Both the position numbers and the translations under genes were made by a program. Below are positions 34,141 through 43,930 of a DNA stretch of 64,000 nt, piece by piece. Under the pieces are notes generated by a model that saw only the letters and a program-made list of their open reading frames with translations, had not been told where the DNA came from and made no database searches. Position 1 is the first letter of the stretch. Every line of letters starts with the position of its first letter. This stretch comes from Lachnospiraceae bacterium (GTDB lineage Bacteria; Bacillota; Clostridia; Lachnospirales; Lachnospiraceae), in NCBI GenBank assembly GCA_021771755.1, contig JAETOL010000016.1, positions 30,161 to 94,160 of the forward strand. Reading direction: 5' to 3'.

Positions 34141-34623
34141 TTATTTCAGGATCTCCACCCATTTTTCTTCCGGGTATTCTACCACAACGCAGTCGTTCAA
34201 ATACGTGCGTTCCGGAAGTACAATAAGAACATGTGCCGTTTCTTTATTTACCGGAATAGCGCTTAAATGCCATACTCCCGTGTTCAAAAGCACCATGGTT
34301 CCCTTCGGCACAAGAAATGCCTCTGTAAGCTCCGGAACTGCTTCCTTTCCTGCCGGAGCAACATGTACGATCACATCGTCATCCAGGCAGAGAACGCCTT
34401 CCTGCGTATAATTATGATATTCTGCAGTCGTAACTACCATTTTTTCTGGTTTATGTACCAGAAGCGGAGAAAAAGCCATCTGCAGGGAACCGGAGCTGTG
34501 CATTTTCAGACGGTCCTGATAAAAATCTCCCAGACTGTAGCCTTCCGGGTTCAGAAGATCCGTAAAGCTTCCAAATTCTTTAAAATTTTCTGCTGTGATG
34601 TTTTTTACATTGATCTGTTTCAT
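34141..34623 (-). CDS. Ureidoglycolate lyase (AllA)-like cupin protein
   Basis: 160 residues, a cupin-like beta barrel with TAEYHNYTQEGVLCLDDDVI and EAFLVPKGTMVLLNTGVWH, which resemble the AllA/ureidoglycolate hydrolase family. No other allantoin-degradation genes are nearby, so ureidoglycolate activity is doubtful; a sugar-acid or metabolite-repair role is equally possible. ATG 34623 has GGGAGG 9 nt upstream; an ATG at 34665 lacks one. It lies about 50 nt after recO and may be the last gene of the era-recO unit. Confidence 0.7.
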   Translation of the reverse strand: MKQINVKNITAENFKEFGSFTDLLNPEGYSLGDFYQDRLKMHSSGSLQMAFSPLLVHKPEKMVVTTAEYHNYTQEGVLCLDDDVIVHVAPAGKEAVPELTEAFLVPKGTMVLLNTGVWHLSAIPVNKETAHVLIVLPERTYLNDCVVVEYPEEKWVEILK

Positions 34624-34672
34624 GTGTAAATACCTCCCGTTTTTATATTCTTTATCCTTTGTCATAAGCTTT

Positions 34673-35425
34673 TCAGCTCATAACCTTTAAGATTTCCAGA
34701 CTTTTAAATTTCCTGTCTGTATTTTTTTCTGTATAGGTATGGATGATCCGTTCCAGTTCTCCTAACACCCCCGGAGTCACTGAAAAAGTATAAAGCTTTC
34801 CCATCGGTGCACTGACAATGTAACGCATGGCATAAAGGGCTGCTCCGGAAATCCTTACTGCGTCCCTCACCCCCACGGCACAGGACTGACACAGAATTCC
34901 ATGGTTTTCCTGAGAAAAAAACACTTCTGTTTCCGGAAGTTCGTCCTTGGAGCAGTTTTCACAGGCAGCCAGTTCCGGACAATATCCCTGTTCCGCCATG
35001 GTGCGCAATTCAAAAATGCATCTTACCAGCGCATCCTCCACATGAGGGTTCAGAAGAGCCTTTACTGTCACATAAAGAAGATTCATCATCTCCCGCTCAT
35101 CTGTACCTTCTCTTCCAAAATAATCTGCAAGTTCCAGAAAATAATACCCGTAATAAATCCCCGGCTGCATGGCTGCAAGCTCCATAAAATGATGGGTTAC
35201 ATTCACCTGATTCAGATTATAACTGGATCTTCCCTCATACAGAGTAAAATTCCCGAAAACAAAAGGTTCCGCCGCTGCCATAAAAGGGCTGTTCACCCGC
35301 CTTGCCCCTCTGGCAAATGCAGAGATCTTGCCTCTTTCTCTGGTCAGAAGCACGATCCTTTTGTCATATTCTCCGATTGGCATCGCTGAGATCACCACAC
35401 CCTGAACTGTGATCAGATCACTCAT
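34673..35425 (-). CDS. recO: DNA repair protein RecO
   Basis: Mediator that loads RecA in RecFOR recombination repair. 250 residues: an OB-fold N-terminus (VQGVVISAMPIGEYDKRIVLLTR cut at about residue 28), a helical middle and a zinc-finger region (CENCSKDE and CQSCAVG, about 153-185). It starts 4 nt after the era stop codon; AAGGAAA within the era end serves as ribosome site. The era-recO order is common in Firmicutes. Confidence 0.93.
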   Translation of the reverse strand: MSDLITVQGVVISAMPIGEYDKRIVLLTRERGKISAFARGARRVNSPFMAAAEPFVFGNFTLYEGRSSYNLNQVNVTHHFMELAAMQPGIYYGYYFLELADYFGREGTDEREMMNLLYVTVKALLNPHVEDALVRCIFELRTMAEQGYCPELAACENCSKDELPETEVFFSQENHGILCQSCAVGVRDAVRISGAALYAMRYIVSAPMGKLYTFSVTPGVLGELERIIHTYTEKNTDRKFKSLEILKVMS

Positions 35426-35428
35426 CTG

Positions 35429-36337
35429 TCAGATTTCCTTTTTGTCATATCCAAAGTTTTTAATCAGAAAATCACTGTCGCGCCAGTCTTTTTTCACTTT
35501 TACCCAAAGCTTCAGATTTACTTTCGCATCCAGCATCCGTTCCAGTTCAAACCGGGCATTGCTTCCGATTTTTTTCAGCATGACCCCCTGTTTGCCAATG
35601 ATGATTCCCTTGTGAGAATCTTTTTCACAGATTATCGTCGCGTCTATATCTACCAGCCGTCCTTTTCCCGGGCGTTCCTTCATCCGGTCAATAGCTACCG
35701 CGATCCCATGAGGGATCTCTGCATCCAGTGCGTGAAGCGCTTTTTCCCGGATGATTTCCGCAGCGATCTGCCTCTGAGGCTGATCGGTCACGGTATCCTC
35801 GTCATAGAACATAGGACCGTAGGGAAGATATTTCAGGATACTTGGAATGATATCCTGCGTATTGACTGCCCGGAGCGCGGAAACCGGAATGATCTCATCA
35901 AAATCATAAAGCTTCCGATAGGTGTCGATCGCTTTTGCGATTTCCTCCTTGTCAACCGTATCTACCTTGTTTATGATCAGAAGAACCGGGATATGAAGTC
36001 CCTTCAGCTGCTCTGCGATATGCTTTTCTCCTGCCCCGATAAAGGTAGTCGGCTCCACCAGCCAGAGGATCACATCCACATCCTTCAGTGTACGCTCCGC
36101 CACCTGAACCATATATTCTCCCAGCTTGTTTTTCGCCTTATGGATACCCGGAGTATCCAGAAATACGATCTGTCCCTCCTCACAGGTATAAACTGTCTGT
36201 ATCCTGTTTCGGGTCGTCTGCGGTTTCTTGGAAGTAATGGCGATCTTCTGTCCGATCAGATGATTCATCAGTGTGGATTTTCCCACATTCGGACGGCCAA
36301 TAATAGCCGCAAAACCTGATTTAAAATTATCGTTCAT
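35429..36337 (-). CDS. era: Ribosome assembly GTPase Era
   Basis: GTPase binding the 3' end of 16S rRNA during 30S maturation. 302 residues: G1 GRPNVGKST (14-22), switch I KPQTTRNRI, G3 DTPGIH, G4 NKVD (about 124) and a C-terminal KH domain with IIIGKQGVMLKKIGSNAR. It is directly followed by recO; the upstream M16C peptidase gene ends 24 nt before. AGGTAGA precedes the ATG. Confidence 0.96.
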   Translation of the reverse strand: MNDNFKSGFAAIIGRPNVGKSTLMNHLIGQKIAITSKKPQTTRNRIQTVYTCEEGQIVFLDTPGIHKAKNKLGEYMVQVAERTLKDVDVILWLVEPTTFIGAGEKHIAEQLKGLHIPVLLIINKVDTVDKEEIAKAIDTYRKLYDFDEIIPVSALRAVNTQDIIPSILKYLPYGPMFYDEDTVTDQPQRQIAAEIIREKALHALDAEIPHGIAVAIDRMKERPGKGRLVDIDATIICEKDSHKGIIIGKQGVMLKKIGSNARFELERMLDAKVNLKLWVKVKKDWRDSDFLIKNFGYDKKEI

Positions 36338-36361
36338 GTCTACCTGCTTTCTTATTGTTTC

Positions 36362-39286
36362 TTAGCAGGAAATCAGAGATTTGATCTCTTTAAAGATCTC
36401 CCGCTCTTTCTCTATCGCTGTCTCACTTCCCACAACGCAGACGGCGTCATCAGAAAGGATCGCCTCCACCAGAGGTGCCAGATTTCGAATGTCCTCCACA
36501 TCTGCATGCAGGATCTGATCTCTTTCCTTTTGTACCATCTCTTCCGTAATACCACAGAAATATGCGGTTTTGGAAATACTTCCCTGCATCTGAGGTGTTC
36601 TCGGTACATCCTTGCCGCTGATGGTGCCAATGATATACTTGGTCATTTCCCGTTCATCTGCCTGGAAAGTACGCACATATTCCGGAATTCCCTCATAAAT
36701 CTCCAGCGTACGTTTCAGATGCGGATCTCTGTAGGAAACAAAATAGCTTTCTCCAGTTCTCTTAAAACCGCTCATACATCCGTAAGCGCCGCCCTTCACA
36801 CGAAGGTTCATCCAGAGATAGTCGTAGCTTAACGCCACTTTCAGAATATCAAGAGCTCCTGTATATTCGTAGCCTTTTTTGCGGAAATTCCCGGTACGGG
36901 CAACATACTGCACCTGTCCTGAGGTGGTAAATCCTTCATTCTTCTTTTCACAGGACATTGGCCTTGAAGAAGTTTTCACAGCCTCTGTATGAAGAGTATT
37001 TTTTAATGCTTTCACCTGTTTCATGACTGTGTCCAGAGATTCTTTCTCTCCGGTGTAGCTGACACAGAGGAGCTCCGGACGAAGGATCTCTGTCATAAGG
37101 GCAGTCAACTTCTCCACCAATGCTTCTTTTCGGCTGTCAAACTCTTTCTCCAGTTTCTCAATAAACTGGTAATAGGCAACTCCGGCCATAGCATCCTGAA
37201 AGGCTGCCATAGGAGAGCTGTAGGAAGCGCCGCGAAGTACAGCGGTGGAATGGCCTGCACTTACAAGATTGGCCTGGGCTCTTGATTTCACCCTTGCAAT
37301 GATCTCATAAAGGCGTTTGCCGTCATCCAGCTTTGAGGTATTCAGAATCTCACGGATCATACGGAACAGTACATCGATCCTGGGGTACATCACTTTTCCC
37401 TTAACAGAAAACATCGCTCTGTATTCATCCGCTGTATCTGCCCGGTCAAACACCTCTACTCCGCAGGAAATCCCTCCTGTTTCCGCATTGATCTCATTGG
37501 AAAGTTCTCCGTAACTGAAATGAGCTGTGTCCACAAATCCAAGAACTGATTTCAAAAGTCCCAGATATGGCACATCTTCCGGATCCAGATTCTTCAGATC
37601 AAACATCAGATCAAGATAGGAAATGCCATTGGTAGGAACCTGATGATACAGGAAGAGACTGCCGTCAACATCCAGTTCCTCATTGGTAAATCCGGCTGCT
37701 TCTTTCCTGATATCCTCTCTCTTCAACATAGGGATACATTTTTCGCTTCCCGGTTCTTCCTCCGCTTCCTGATATTCCACCAGAGCTTTTGTCTTAGCTG
37801 CCAGAGTTTCTCTTTCTTCCCGGGTCATTTTTTCCAGCTCTGCCTGTAATTTTTCTTCCAGAGCCTTCTCTCTGCGGGCAGCAAGTCCCTTTGACGGAAC
37901 CAGAGTGATCACAGACCCATGGGGATTATCCAGAAGATATTTCCGGATCAGCTCCTCAAAATATCTTTCTGAGGAAAGCGCCTTCAGCTTTTCAAATACA
38001 GGAAGAAGCTTCACATGACTGAAGGCTTTTTCGTCACTGTACAGCCAGCTTCCAAAAATATCCAGACCGTACATCAGACCTTTGGGCCACGCAGAAAAGT
38101 CCGCTTCTCTGTAGCGGAATTCCATATAGTTGATACCGGCCTTTAAGGCCTTTTTGTCGATTCCATTTTCTACGATGTTTTCCAGCGTCGTGCGGATGAT
38201 CTCCACAAATTTTTCTTTTTTATCCGGATCTGTGCCCTTTGCCACAATATCAAAATAAGGCTGCAGAATTCCATCATCATAGGAACCATAAACATCCATG
38301 CCAATATGTGCATCCAGAAGTGCCTGCTTCAGAGGCGCTCCGGGAGCGCTTAAAAGAGCATAGTCCAGCACCTCAAAGGCCATTGCCGTAAGCTCGTCAG
38401 AGGCGTCCCCTATGACCGTACTGTATGCAAGATATGCATTGCCCTCTTCATTTTCACTTTCTGCCACAGGATATTCCAGCTGAAGATCCTTTCTTTCTGA
38501 AAAAGCCGGCTGAAGAGGAAGTGCGGAATCGACTTCCAATTTCTCAAAAGCAGACAGATAGTGTTCGTCTATAAACGCCAGTTTTTCTGCCATATCCATA
38601 TTTCCATAGAGATAGATATAGCTGTTGGAAGGATGATAATAAGTCTTGTGGAACTCCAGGAATTCCTCGTAGGACAGCTCCGGAATATGGTTGGGATCCC
38701 CTCCGGATTCACATCCATAAGGAGTATCCGGAAACAGAGAGTTCATGATCTCCCGTTCCAGAACCTCATCCGGTGAGGAAAACGCGCCTTTCATTTCGTT
38801 ATATACTACCCCGTTATATTTCAGAGGACCATTTATGTCTTCCAGCTGGTAGCTCCAGCCTTCCTGACGGAAGATTTCTTCTTTTTTGTAGATATTAGGA
38901 TAAAAAACTGCATCCAGATATACATGCATCAGATTCTGAAAATCCTGATCATTACAGCTGGCCACAGGATAGCAGGTCTTGTCCGGGTAAGTCATCGCAT
39001 TCAAAAATGTATTCAGAGATCCCTTGACAAGCTCCACAAAAGGATCCTTCAAAGGAAACTCTCTGGATCCGCAGAGAACACTGTGTTCCAGGATATGAGC
39101 CACTCCTGTACTGTTTTTTGGCGGTGTACGGAATGCGATATTAAATACCTTGTTTTCATCATCGTTTTCGATCAGCATCACTCTGGCACCTGTTTTTTTG
39201 TGCCGGAGAAGATAGCCCACAGAGCGAATGTCGCTGAGATTTTCTTCTCTTATAATGTCATAAGCGGTAATTCTGTCTTTCTTCAT
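36362..39286 (-). CDS. M16C (presequence protease / insulinase family) zinc peptidase
   Basis: 974 residues, the full length of the PreP-like M16C clamshell enzymes. The inverted zinc site HILEH is at about residue 64, with the second acidic ligand in VVYNEMKGAFSSPDEV about 75 residues on. The C-terminal half (RVKGGAYGCMSGF, SYRDPHLKRTLEIYEGIPEY) supplies the substrate-closing residues. No signal peptide is seen, so it probably degrades peptides in the cytoplasm. GGAGG precedes the ATG. It lies just upstream of era on the same strand. Confidence 0.94.
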   Translation of the reverse strand: MKKDRITAYDIIREENLSDIRSVGYLLRHKKTGARVMLIENDDENKVFNIAFRTPPKNSTGVAHILEHSVLCGSREFPLKDPFVELVKGSLNTFLNAMTYPDKTCYPVASCNDQDFQNLMHVYLDAVFYPNIYKKEEIFRQEGWSYQLEDINGPLKYNGVVYNEMKGAFSSPDEVLEREIMNSLFPDTPYGCESGGDPNHIPELSYEEFLEFHKTYYHPSNSYIYLYGNMDMAEKLAFIDEHYLSAFEKLEVDSALPLQPAFSERKDLQLEYPVAESENEEGNAYLAYSTVIGDASDELTAMAFEVLDYALLSAPGAPLKQALLDAHIGMDVYGSYDDGILQPYFDIVAKGTDPDKKEKFVEIIRTTLENIVENGIDKKALKAGINYMEFRYREADFSAWPKGLMYGLDIFGSWLYSDEKAFSHVKLLPVFEKLKALSSERYFEELIRKYLLDNPHGSVITLVPSKGLAARREKALEEKLQAELEKMTREERETLAAKTKALVEYQEAEEEPGSEKCIPMLKREDIRKEAAGFTNEELDVDGSLFLYHQVPTNGISYLDLMFDLKNLDPEDVPYLGLLKSVLGFVDTAHFSYGELSNEINAETGGISCGVEVFDRADTADEYRAMFSVKGKVMYPRIDVLFRMIREILNTSKLDDGKRLYEIIARVKSRAQANLVSAGHSTAVLRGASYSSPMAAFQDAMAGVAYYQFIEKLEKEFDSRKEALVEKLTALMTEILRPELLCVSYTGEKESLDTVMKQVKALKNTLHTEAVKTSSRPMSCEKKNEGFTTSGQVQYVARTGNFRKKGYEYTGALDILKVALSYDYLWMNLRVKGGAYGCMSGFKRTGESYFVSYRDPHLKRTLEIYEGIPEYVRTFQADEREMTKYIIGTISGKDVPRTPQMQGSISKTAYFCGITEEMVQKERDQILHADVEDIRNLAPLVEAILSDDAVCVVGSETAIEKEREIFKEIKSLISC

Positions 39287-39332
39287 GTTTGCCTCCGGTT
39301 TTTACTATTCAGTATTTCTTTTTTACGTCGGT

Positions 39333-39908
39333 TTATTCCGGCATACCGCCTTCTCCCGGGAAATAAAGTTCATATATCTCACGGGCTGCCCGGGTAACAA
39401 GAGCAAGCTCTTTTTCCATACCGAGGTCTTTCGGAAGGCAGACTGCAGTTTTATAGATATCTTTCTGAAGCTTTGCCTTCACATCTTCTTCCTTGATGGT
39501 AATAATACCACAGAGCATAGAATTATAAGATCTGTCTGTTTTGCACAGATCCATATAAAGCCTGATCAAATGGCAGCATTCCCTGTAGAGCAGTTCTCTA
39601 TGAAGCTCGCTTTTTTCCTGAAACTCCATAAACTTCACAGAATTCAGCTCTTTCATAATATCTTTATGTGCGCCTTTTACCCCGAACCACTTATTGGCAG
39701 CATTTTTGTTAAACTCCATCGTCATCCAGAATCTCAGATAACCGTCTGCCATGTCTTTGCCGTTCTGTGCATAACGTGCTTCCCAGATTTCTTTACGGAT
39801 CTGGTTTGCTTCCCGGTCTTCTCCTGATGCAATAGCCTGATCCAGAAGTGCTTTTCTCTTTTTGGGATCGGACTCTCTGTAGTACTCTGCGATTGTCTGT
39901 GTATCCAT
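39333..39908 (-). CDS. Conserved-looking hypothetical protein, 191 aa
   Basis: Soluble, mainly helical 191-residue protein beginning MDTQTIAEYYRESDPKKRK, with no motif I can name. ATG 39908 has AAGGAG 8 nt upstream; the longer frame to 39980 runs into the truncated glf gene and is not used. It may belong to a DUF found in Lachnospiraceae, but I cannot confirm which. It starts 23 nt after the glf stop and may be expressed with it. Confidence 0.65.
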   Translation of the reverse strand: MDTQTIAEYYRESDPKKRKALLDQAIASGEDREANQIRKEIWEARYAQNGKDMADGYLRFWMTMEFNKNAANKWFGVKGAHKDIMKELNSVKFMEFQEKSELHRELLYRECCHLIRLYMDLCKTDRSYNSMLCGIITIKEEDVKAKLQKDIYKTAVCLPKDLGMEKELALVTRAAREIYELYFPGEGGMPE

Positions 39909-39931
39909 ATTGTATTCTCCTTTATTCATTC

Positions 39932-40891
39932 TCACTGCAGTACGTTGACCGGATAATACGGCTCCGCGCCTTCCGTCCATTCTGCAGAATATTCTCTCGT
40001 GATCACTGTCTTTGGCTGCTTGCCGAACTCGAAATGTTTATGCTCAATGATCCTTGTGTAGGGCACTTCATAGTCTGTATAGTTGACCACTGCATTTCCC
40101 TGATAGTTCGCCATATCAAGAACTTCGGTTTCAAAACGCAGAGACCGGTAATCCAGATGTCCGTAGCAGTAATCGTAATATTCATCCAGCATACCGGTGA
40201 ACAGGATCTTATCCGCCTGCGAAGACAGTTCTTCTTTGTTTGCAAAAAAATCTGTTTTCAGGATCACCTGCGTGCCTTCCAGAAGCTTTTTGATAATGCC
40301 GGTATAGCCGCCCTTGGGAATTCCCTGATAGGGATCCTTGAAGTAGTTATTGTCGTATGTATAGCGCAGAGGAAGTCTTTTGATGATAAAGGATGGAAGT
40401 TCCTTACATTCTCTTCCCCACTGCTTTCTGGTATAGCCCTCGATCAGTTTTTCATATACATCCTGACCTACCAGAGCAAGCGCCTGCTCTTCCAGGTTCT
40501 TAGGATTCGTAATATGCATTCTGGCAATCTGTTCCTGTATCTTAGCCTTTGCTTCAGCCGGCGTGCGCACGCCCCACAGCTGATGGAAGGTATTCATATT
40601 AAAGGGCAGATTATAAAGTTCGTCTTTGTAAATGGCGATCGGTGAATTTACAAAGTGATTAAATTCTGCAAACTGATTCACATATTCCCACACTTCTTTA
40701 TTTGACGTATGGAAAATATGGGCTCCATAGCGATGTACCTGGATTCCTTCAACCTCTTCTGTATAAATATTTCCGCCGATGTGATCCCTTTTATCGATCA
40801 CAAGACAGGTCTTGCCGCATTTTACTGCTTCATGTGCAAATACAGAGCCAAAAAGGCCGGCTCCTACGATAAGGTAATCATATTTTTTCAT
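39932..40891 (-). pseudogene. glf: UDP-galactopyranose mutase, C-terminally truncated
   Basis: The first 319 residues match UDP-galactopyranose mutase closely: DYLIVGAGLFGSVFAHEA, HIGGNIY, YGAHIFHTSNKEVW, LPFNMNTFHQLWGV, GYTRKQWGRE, GIPKGGYT and PYTRIIEHKHFEFG. The chain ends at EPYYPVNVLQ, whereas E. coli Glf continues for about 48 residues after EPYYPVN, including GGRLAEYKYYDM, which contacts FAD. The missing piece is not found downstream; the next gene's ribosome site begins at once. The protein is therefore probably inactive, the result of a deletion. ATG 40891 follows AGAGGG. Called a pseudogene with moderate confidence. Confidence 0.8.
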
Positions 40892-40925
40892 GAAAAAACC
40901 CTCTTTCTTCTGAGTCATTACACCT

Positions 40926-40931
40926 AGTATA
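40926..40931 (-). promoter_or_regulatory. Possible -10 box of glf
   Basis: TATACT on the minus strand, 34 nt upstream of the glf ATG, with no convincing -35. No terminator is obvious between queA and glf. Confidence 0.35.
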
Positions 40932-40972
40932 ACAAATCAGAAAGAAAAAGGGTAGTCCTGTTTTATGGTTGG

Positions 40973-42007
40973 TTATGATTCGGGATCAATAAACATCGCA
41001 TCCCCGAATGAGAAAAAGCGATACCTTTCCTGTACAGCTTCCTCATAAGCCGCCATGATCCGTTCCTTTCCTGCAAGAGCAGAAACCAGCATCATCAGCG
41101 TAGATTCCGGCAGATGGAAATTCGTAATCAGTCCATCGATCATTTTAAAACGATAACCTGGATAGATAAAGATTTCTGTCCATCCGCTCCCTGCACGAAG
41201 GATTCCATTTTCATCTGCAGCAGATTCCAGGGTTCGACAGCTTGTAGTTCCTACTGAGATCACCCGTCCGCCCTGTTTTTTGGTATCATTGATCAGCTTG
41301 GCCTGATCTTCCTCCACCATATAAAACTCAGAGTGCATATGGTGCTGCTCTACGTCATCCACTTTTACCGGCCGGAACGTCCCAAGCCCCACATGAAGGG
41401 TTACATGGGCAATATTCACCCCTTTTTCCTTCACTTTCTCCAGAAGTTCCTCTGTAAAATGCAGACCGGCAGTAGGAGCCGCCGCAGATCCGTCATGTTT
41501 TGCATACACAGTCTGATAGCGATTCTTATCCTGTAATTTATGAGTAATATAAGGAGGCAGAGGCATCTCTCCCAGCTGATCCAGAATTTCTTCAAAAATC
41601 CCTTCATAATGGAATTGGATCAGCCGATTTCCTTCTTCTACAATATCAGTGATCTCTCCGGTCAGGATTCCGTTTCCAAAGGTGATCCTTGCTCCCGGAC
41701 GGGCTTTTTTTCCTGGTTTTACCAGACATTCCCAGATATCGTTTTCTCTTCTTTTTAACAGAAGAATTTCAATAAGTGCCCCTGTCTCTTCTTTATGTCC
41801 GTATAAACGAGCCGGAATCACTCTGGTGTCATTGATGACCAGACAATCCCCTTTCTTTAAATAATCCAGAATATCCGTGAAGTGACGATGCTCTACACTT
41901 CCGTCCTTCATGGAAAGGTGAAGAAGCCTGGAAGAGCTTCTGTCTTCCAGAGGATCCTGTGCAATGAGCTCCTTGGGGAGATCATAATAAAAATCTGATG
42001 TCTTCAT
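40973..42007 (-). CDS. queA: S-adenosylmethionine:tRNA ribosyltransferase-isomerase
   Basis: Makes epoxyqueuosine in the wobble position of tRNA. 344 residues with the family N-terminus [50 protein letters not shown] (about 178) and [14 protein letters not shown] near 305. AAGGAG precedes the ATG, 4 nt after the trmD stop, so queA is the last gene of the ylxM-to-trmD operon. Confidence 0.97.
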   Translation of the reverse strand: MKTSDFYYDLPKELIAQDPLEDRSSSRLLHLSMKDGSVEHRHFTDILDYLKKGDCLVINDTRVIPARLYGHKEETGALIEILLLKRRENDIWECLVKPGKKARPGARITFGNGILTGEITDIVEEGNRLIQFHYEGIFEEILDQLGEMPLPPYITHKLQDKNRYQTVYAKHDGSAAAPTAGLHFTEELLEKVKEKGVNIAHVTLHVGLGTFRPVKVDDVEQHHMHSEFYMVEEDQAKLINDTKKQGGRVISVGTTSCRTLESAADENGILRAGSGWTEIFIYPGYRFKMIDGLITNFHLPESTLMMLVSALAGKERIMAAYEEAVQERYRFFSFGDAMFIDPES

Positions 42008-42011
42008 TTCT

Positions 42012-42767
42012 TTACTCCTTCTCTTCTGCTTCTTTCCATTCCTTCCTCCATTGGCGGATCTGATTCCATTCTTTGTTTGTCAGATCTGCTTTTTTCAGAA
42101 GATCCGGTCTCCACTTTGCAGTACGATAAACAGACTGCTCTCTTCTCCAGGCATCCACATTGGCATGATGGCCGGAAAGAAGTACGGGAGGTACCTGTTT
42201 TCCATGCCAGGTCTCCGGTCTGCTGTACTGAGGGTATTCCAGAAGGCTTCCGGAAAAAGATTCCGTCTCCCCGGATTCCTGATTTGTCAGGACTCCCGGT
42301 ACCATACGGGAAATAGAGTCCATCATGACCATAGCCGGAAGTTCCCCTCCGGTAAGTACATAATCTCCAATAGAGACATAATCGGTCACGATCTCTTCCA
42401 AAACGCGCTCATCGATTCCCTCATAATGCCCACAAAGAAATACAAGATCTTTTTCCCGGGCAAAATCCTTTGCCATCTCCTGATTAAAAACCTTTCCCTG
42501 AGGAGTCAGAAAAACAACTCTGGGTTTGTATCCGATTTTCTCTTCCACAGACTGATATGCCAGATACACCGGCTCTGCCTGCATCAGCATGCCCGCTCCG
42601 CCTCCGTAAGGATAATCATCCACTTTCTGATGTTTGTTGAAGGCATAATCCCGGATATTCACTGCCTCAATATCCAGAAAACCACCTGCGATCGCGCGGC
42701 CTATAATGCTGGTATTCATACCGTCCCGGATCATATCCGGAAAAAGTGTCAGCACATGAAAATTCAT
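42012..42767 (-). CDS. trmD: tRNA (guanine-N1-)-methyltransferase
   Basis: SPOUT methyltransferase modifying G37 of tRNA. 251 residues: LTLFPDMI at the N-terminus, [16 protein letters not shown] (about 51), [12 protein letters not shown], and the trefoil knot segment [15 protein letters not shown] (about 130-145). The ATG abuts the rimM stop codon directly. The ylxM-ffh-rpsP-khpA-rimM-trmD order is typical of Firmicutes. Confidence 0.97.
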   Translation of the reverse strand: MNFHVLTLFPDMIRDGMNTSIIGRAIAGGFLDIEAVNIRDYAFNKHQKVDDYPYGGGAGMLMQAEPVYLAYQSVEEKIGYKPRVVFLTPQGKVFNQEMAKDFAREKDLVFLCGHYEGIDERVLEEIVTDYVSIGDYVLTGGELPAMVMMDSISRMVPGVLTNQESGETESFSGSLLEYPQYSRPETWHGKQVPPVLLSGHHANVDAWRREQSVYRTAKWRPDLLKKADLTNKEWNQIRQWRKEWKEAEEKE

Positions 42768-43274
42768 TTATATCAGCCCTTTCATCAAGTGTATGGTCAT
42801 AATATTTTTTTCAATATCCACATCAAGGATACACTCCCGGATCGCCGGAAGAAGAACTTCTCCGTGTTCTCTGGAATCTATGATATAAACGTCATTTGCC
42901 CCGGTCTCCATCACATCTTTCAGAGTACCAAACTCTGTTCCGTCCTCAAGAAGTACAGTCATACCCAGAAGATCGGCAATGTAATACTCATCCTCCTCTA
43001 GTTCCTGCCCTTCTTCTCTTGGAATCCAAAGATCACGTCCTTTATATTTTTCGATATCATTGATATTATCCACACCATCAAATTTCAGAATTACAAGATT
43101 TTTAAAAAACTTTACATTTTTGATATCCAGACGGCGAAGTTCTCTGCCCGTATCCAAAAGTACATATTTCAGTTCCAGAAAACGTTCCGGCTCATCGGTG
43201 GTAGGATATACCTTTACTTCTCCGCGCACACCATGAGTTGTGGTAATCACACCAACCTTCAGTAAATCTTCCAT
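42768..43274 (-). CDS. rimM: 16S rRNA processing protein RimM
   Basis: 30S subunit maturation factor that binds S19. 168 residues: N-terminal TTHGVRGEVKVYPTTDEPER, then the PRC-barrel half with ELEEDEYYIADLLGM (about 95). AGGGAG precedes the ATG; the stop is fused to the trmD start. A GNRA-loop hairpin lies in the 78-nt gap from khpA. Confidence 0.95.
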   Translation of the reverse strand: MEDLLKVGVITTTHGVRGEVKVYPTTDEPERFLELKYVLLDTGRELRRLDIKNVKFFKNLVILKFDGVDNINDIEKYKGRDLWIPREEGQELEEDEYYIADLLGMTVLLEDGTEFGTLKDVMETGANDVYIIDSREHGEVLLPAIRECILDVDIEKNIMTIHLMKGLI

Positions 43275-43298
43275 ATAAAACTCCCTATAGTTAAAGAA

Positions 43299-43320
43299 GG
43301 AGCTATGTTTCCACAGCTCC
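43299..43320 (-). promoter_or_regulatory. GAAA-tetraloop hairpin between khpA and rimM
   Basis: On the minus strand GGAGCTGTG-GAAA-CATAGCTCC forms a 9-bp stem with one G-U pair and a GNRA loop, followed by TTCTTT. It could be a weak terminator or attenuator, a processing site, or a stabilising element that sets khpA and rimM expression apart. Confidence 0.6.
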
Positions 43321-43352
43321 TGATCCTATCTTATGCTATCGTAAAAATTCTT

Positions 43353-43583
43353 TTACTGCAGAATATCCACGATTACTTTTTTGCTGCTCTTTGAAGAAGC
43401 GGCTTTTACTACGGTACGGATCGCCTTTGCAATACGTCCCTGTCTTCCGATGACCTTGCCCATATCGGCCGGTCCCACCTTCAGCTCAATGATAACTGCA
43501 TCTTCTTTTTCGTTTTCGGTGACAACCACCTCATCCGGATGATCTACCAGAGATTTTGCAATTACTTCTACTAATTTCTTCAT
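43353..43583 (-). CDS. khpA: KH-domain RNA-binding protein KhpA
   Basis: 76-residue single KH domain with the GxxG loop in VIGRQGRIAKAIRTVVKA (about 45-62). KhpA proteins bind RNA, often with KhpB/Jag, and affect cell division or sRNAs in Gram-positives. It sits between rpsP and rimM as usual. GGGAGG precedes the ATG. Confidence 0.93.
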   Translation of the reverse strand: MKKLVEVIAKSLVDHPDEVVVTENEKEDAVIIELKVGPADMGKVIGRQGRIAKAIRTVVKAASSKSSKKVIVDILQ

Positions 43584-43638
43584 TACATACCTCCCTGCAC
43601 TGCTTATGCAGCAAAGAAATACCCTCTATCGGTACTTC

Positions 43639-43884
43639 TTATTTCTCGATTCCGGCTGCTTTGAAGATTTTTGCAACAACTTCTGTAGGCTGAGCACCTG
43701 CTGCAAGCCATTTTTTAGCTGCTTCCTCATCTACTTTGTAAGCGCTTGGCTCAAGGTTCGGATCATAAGTACCGATCTCAGCAATTGCTTTTCCATCACG
43801 TTTGCAGCGGGAATCTGCAACTACGATTCTATAGAAAGGTGCTTTCTTCTGTCCCATTCTTCTTAATCTGATCTTTACTGCCAT
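43639..43884 (-). CDS. rpsP: Ribosomal protein bS16
   Basis: 81-residue 30S protein with the family start [20 protein letters not shown] and [15 protein letters not shown] precedes the ATG. Located between ffh and khpA in the standard operon. Confidence 0.97.
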   Translation of the reverse strand: MAVKIRLRRMGQKKAPFYRIVVADSRCKRDGKAIAEIGTYDPNLEPSAYKVDEEAAKKWLAAGAQPTEVVAKIFKAAGIEK

Positions 43885-43930
43885 TTTTGTTTTCCTCCAT
43901 TTATCTGTTTTCTTTTTTTGTTAGTTTATC

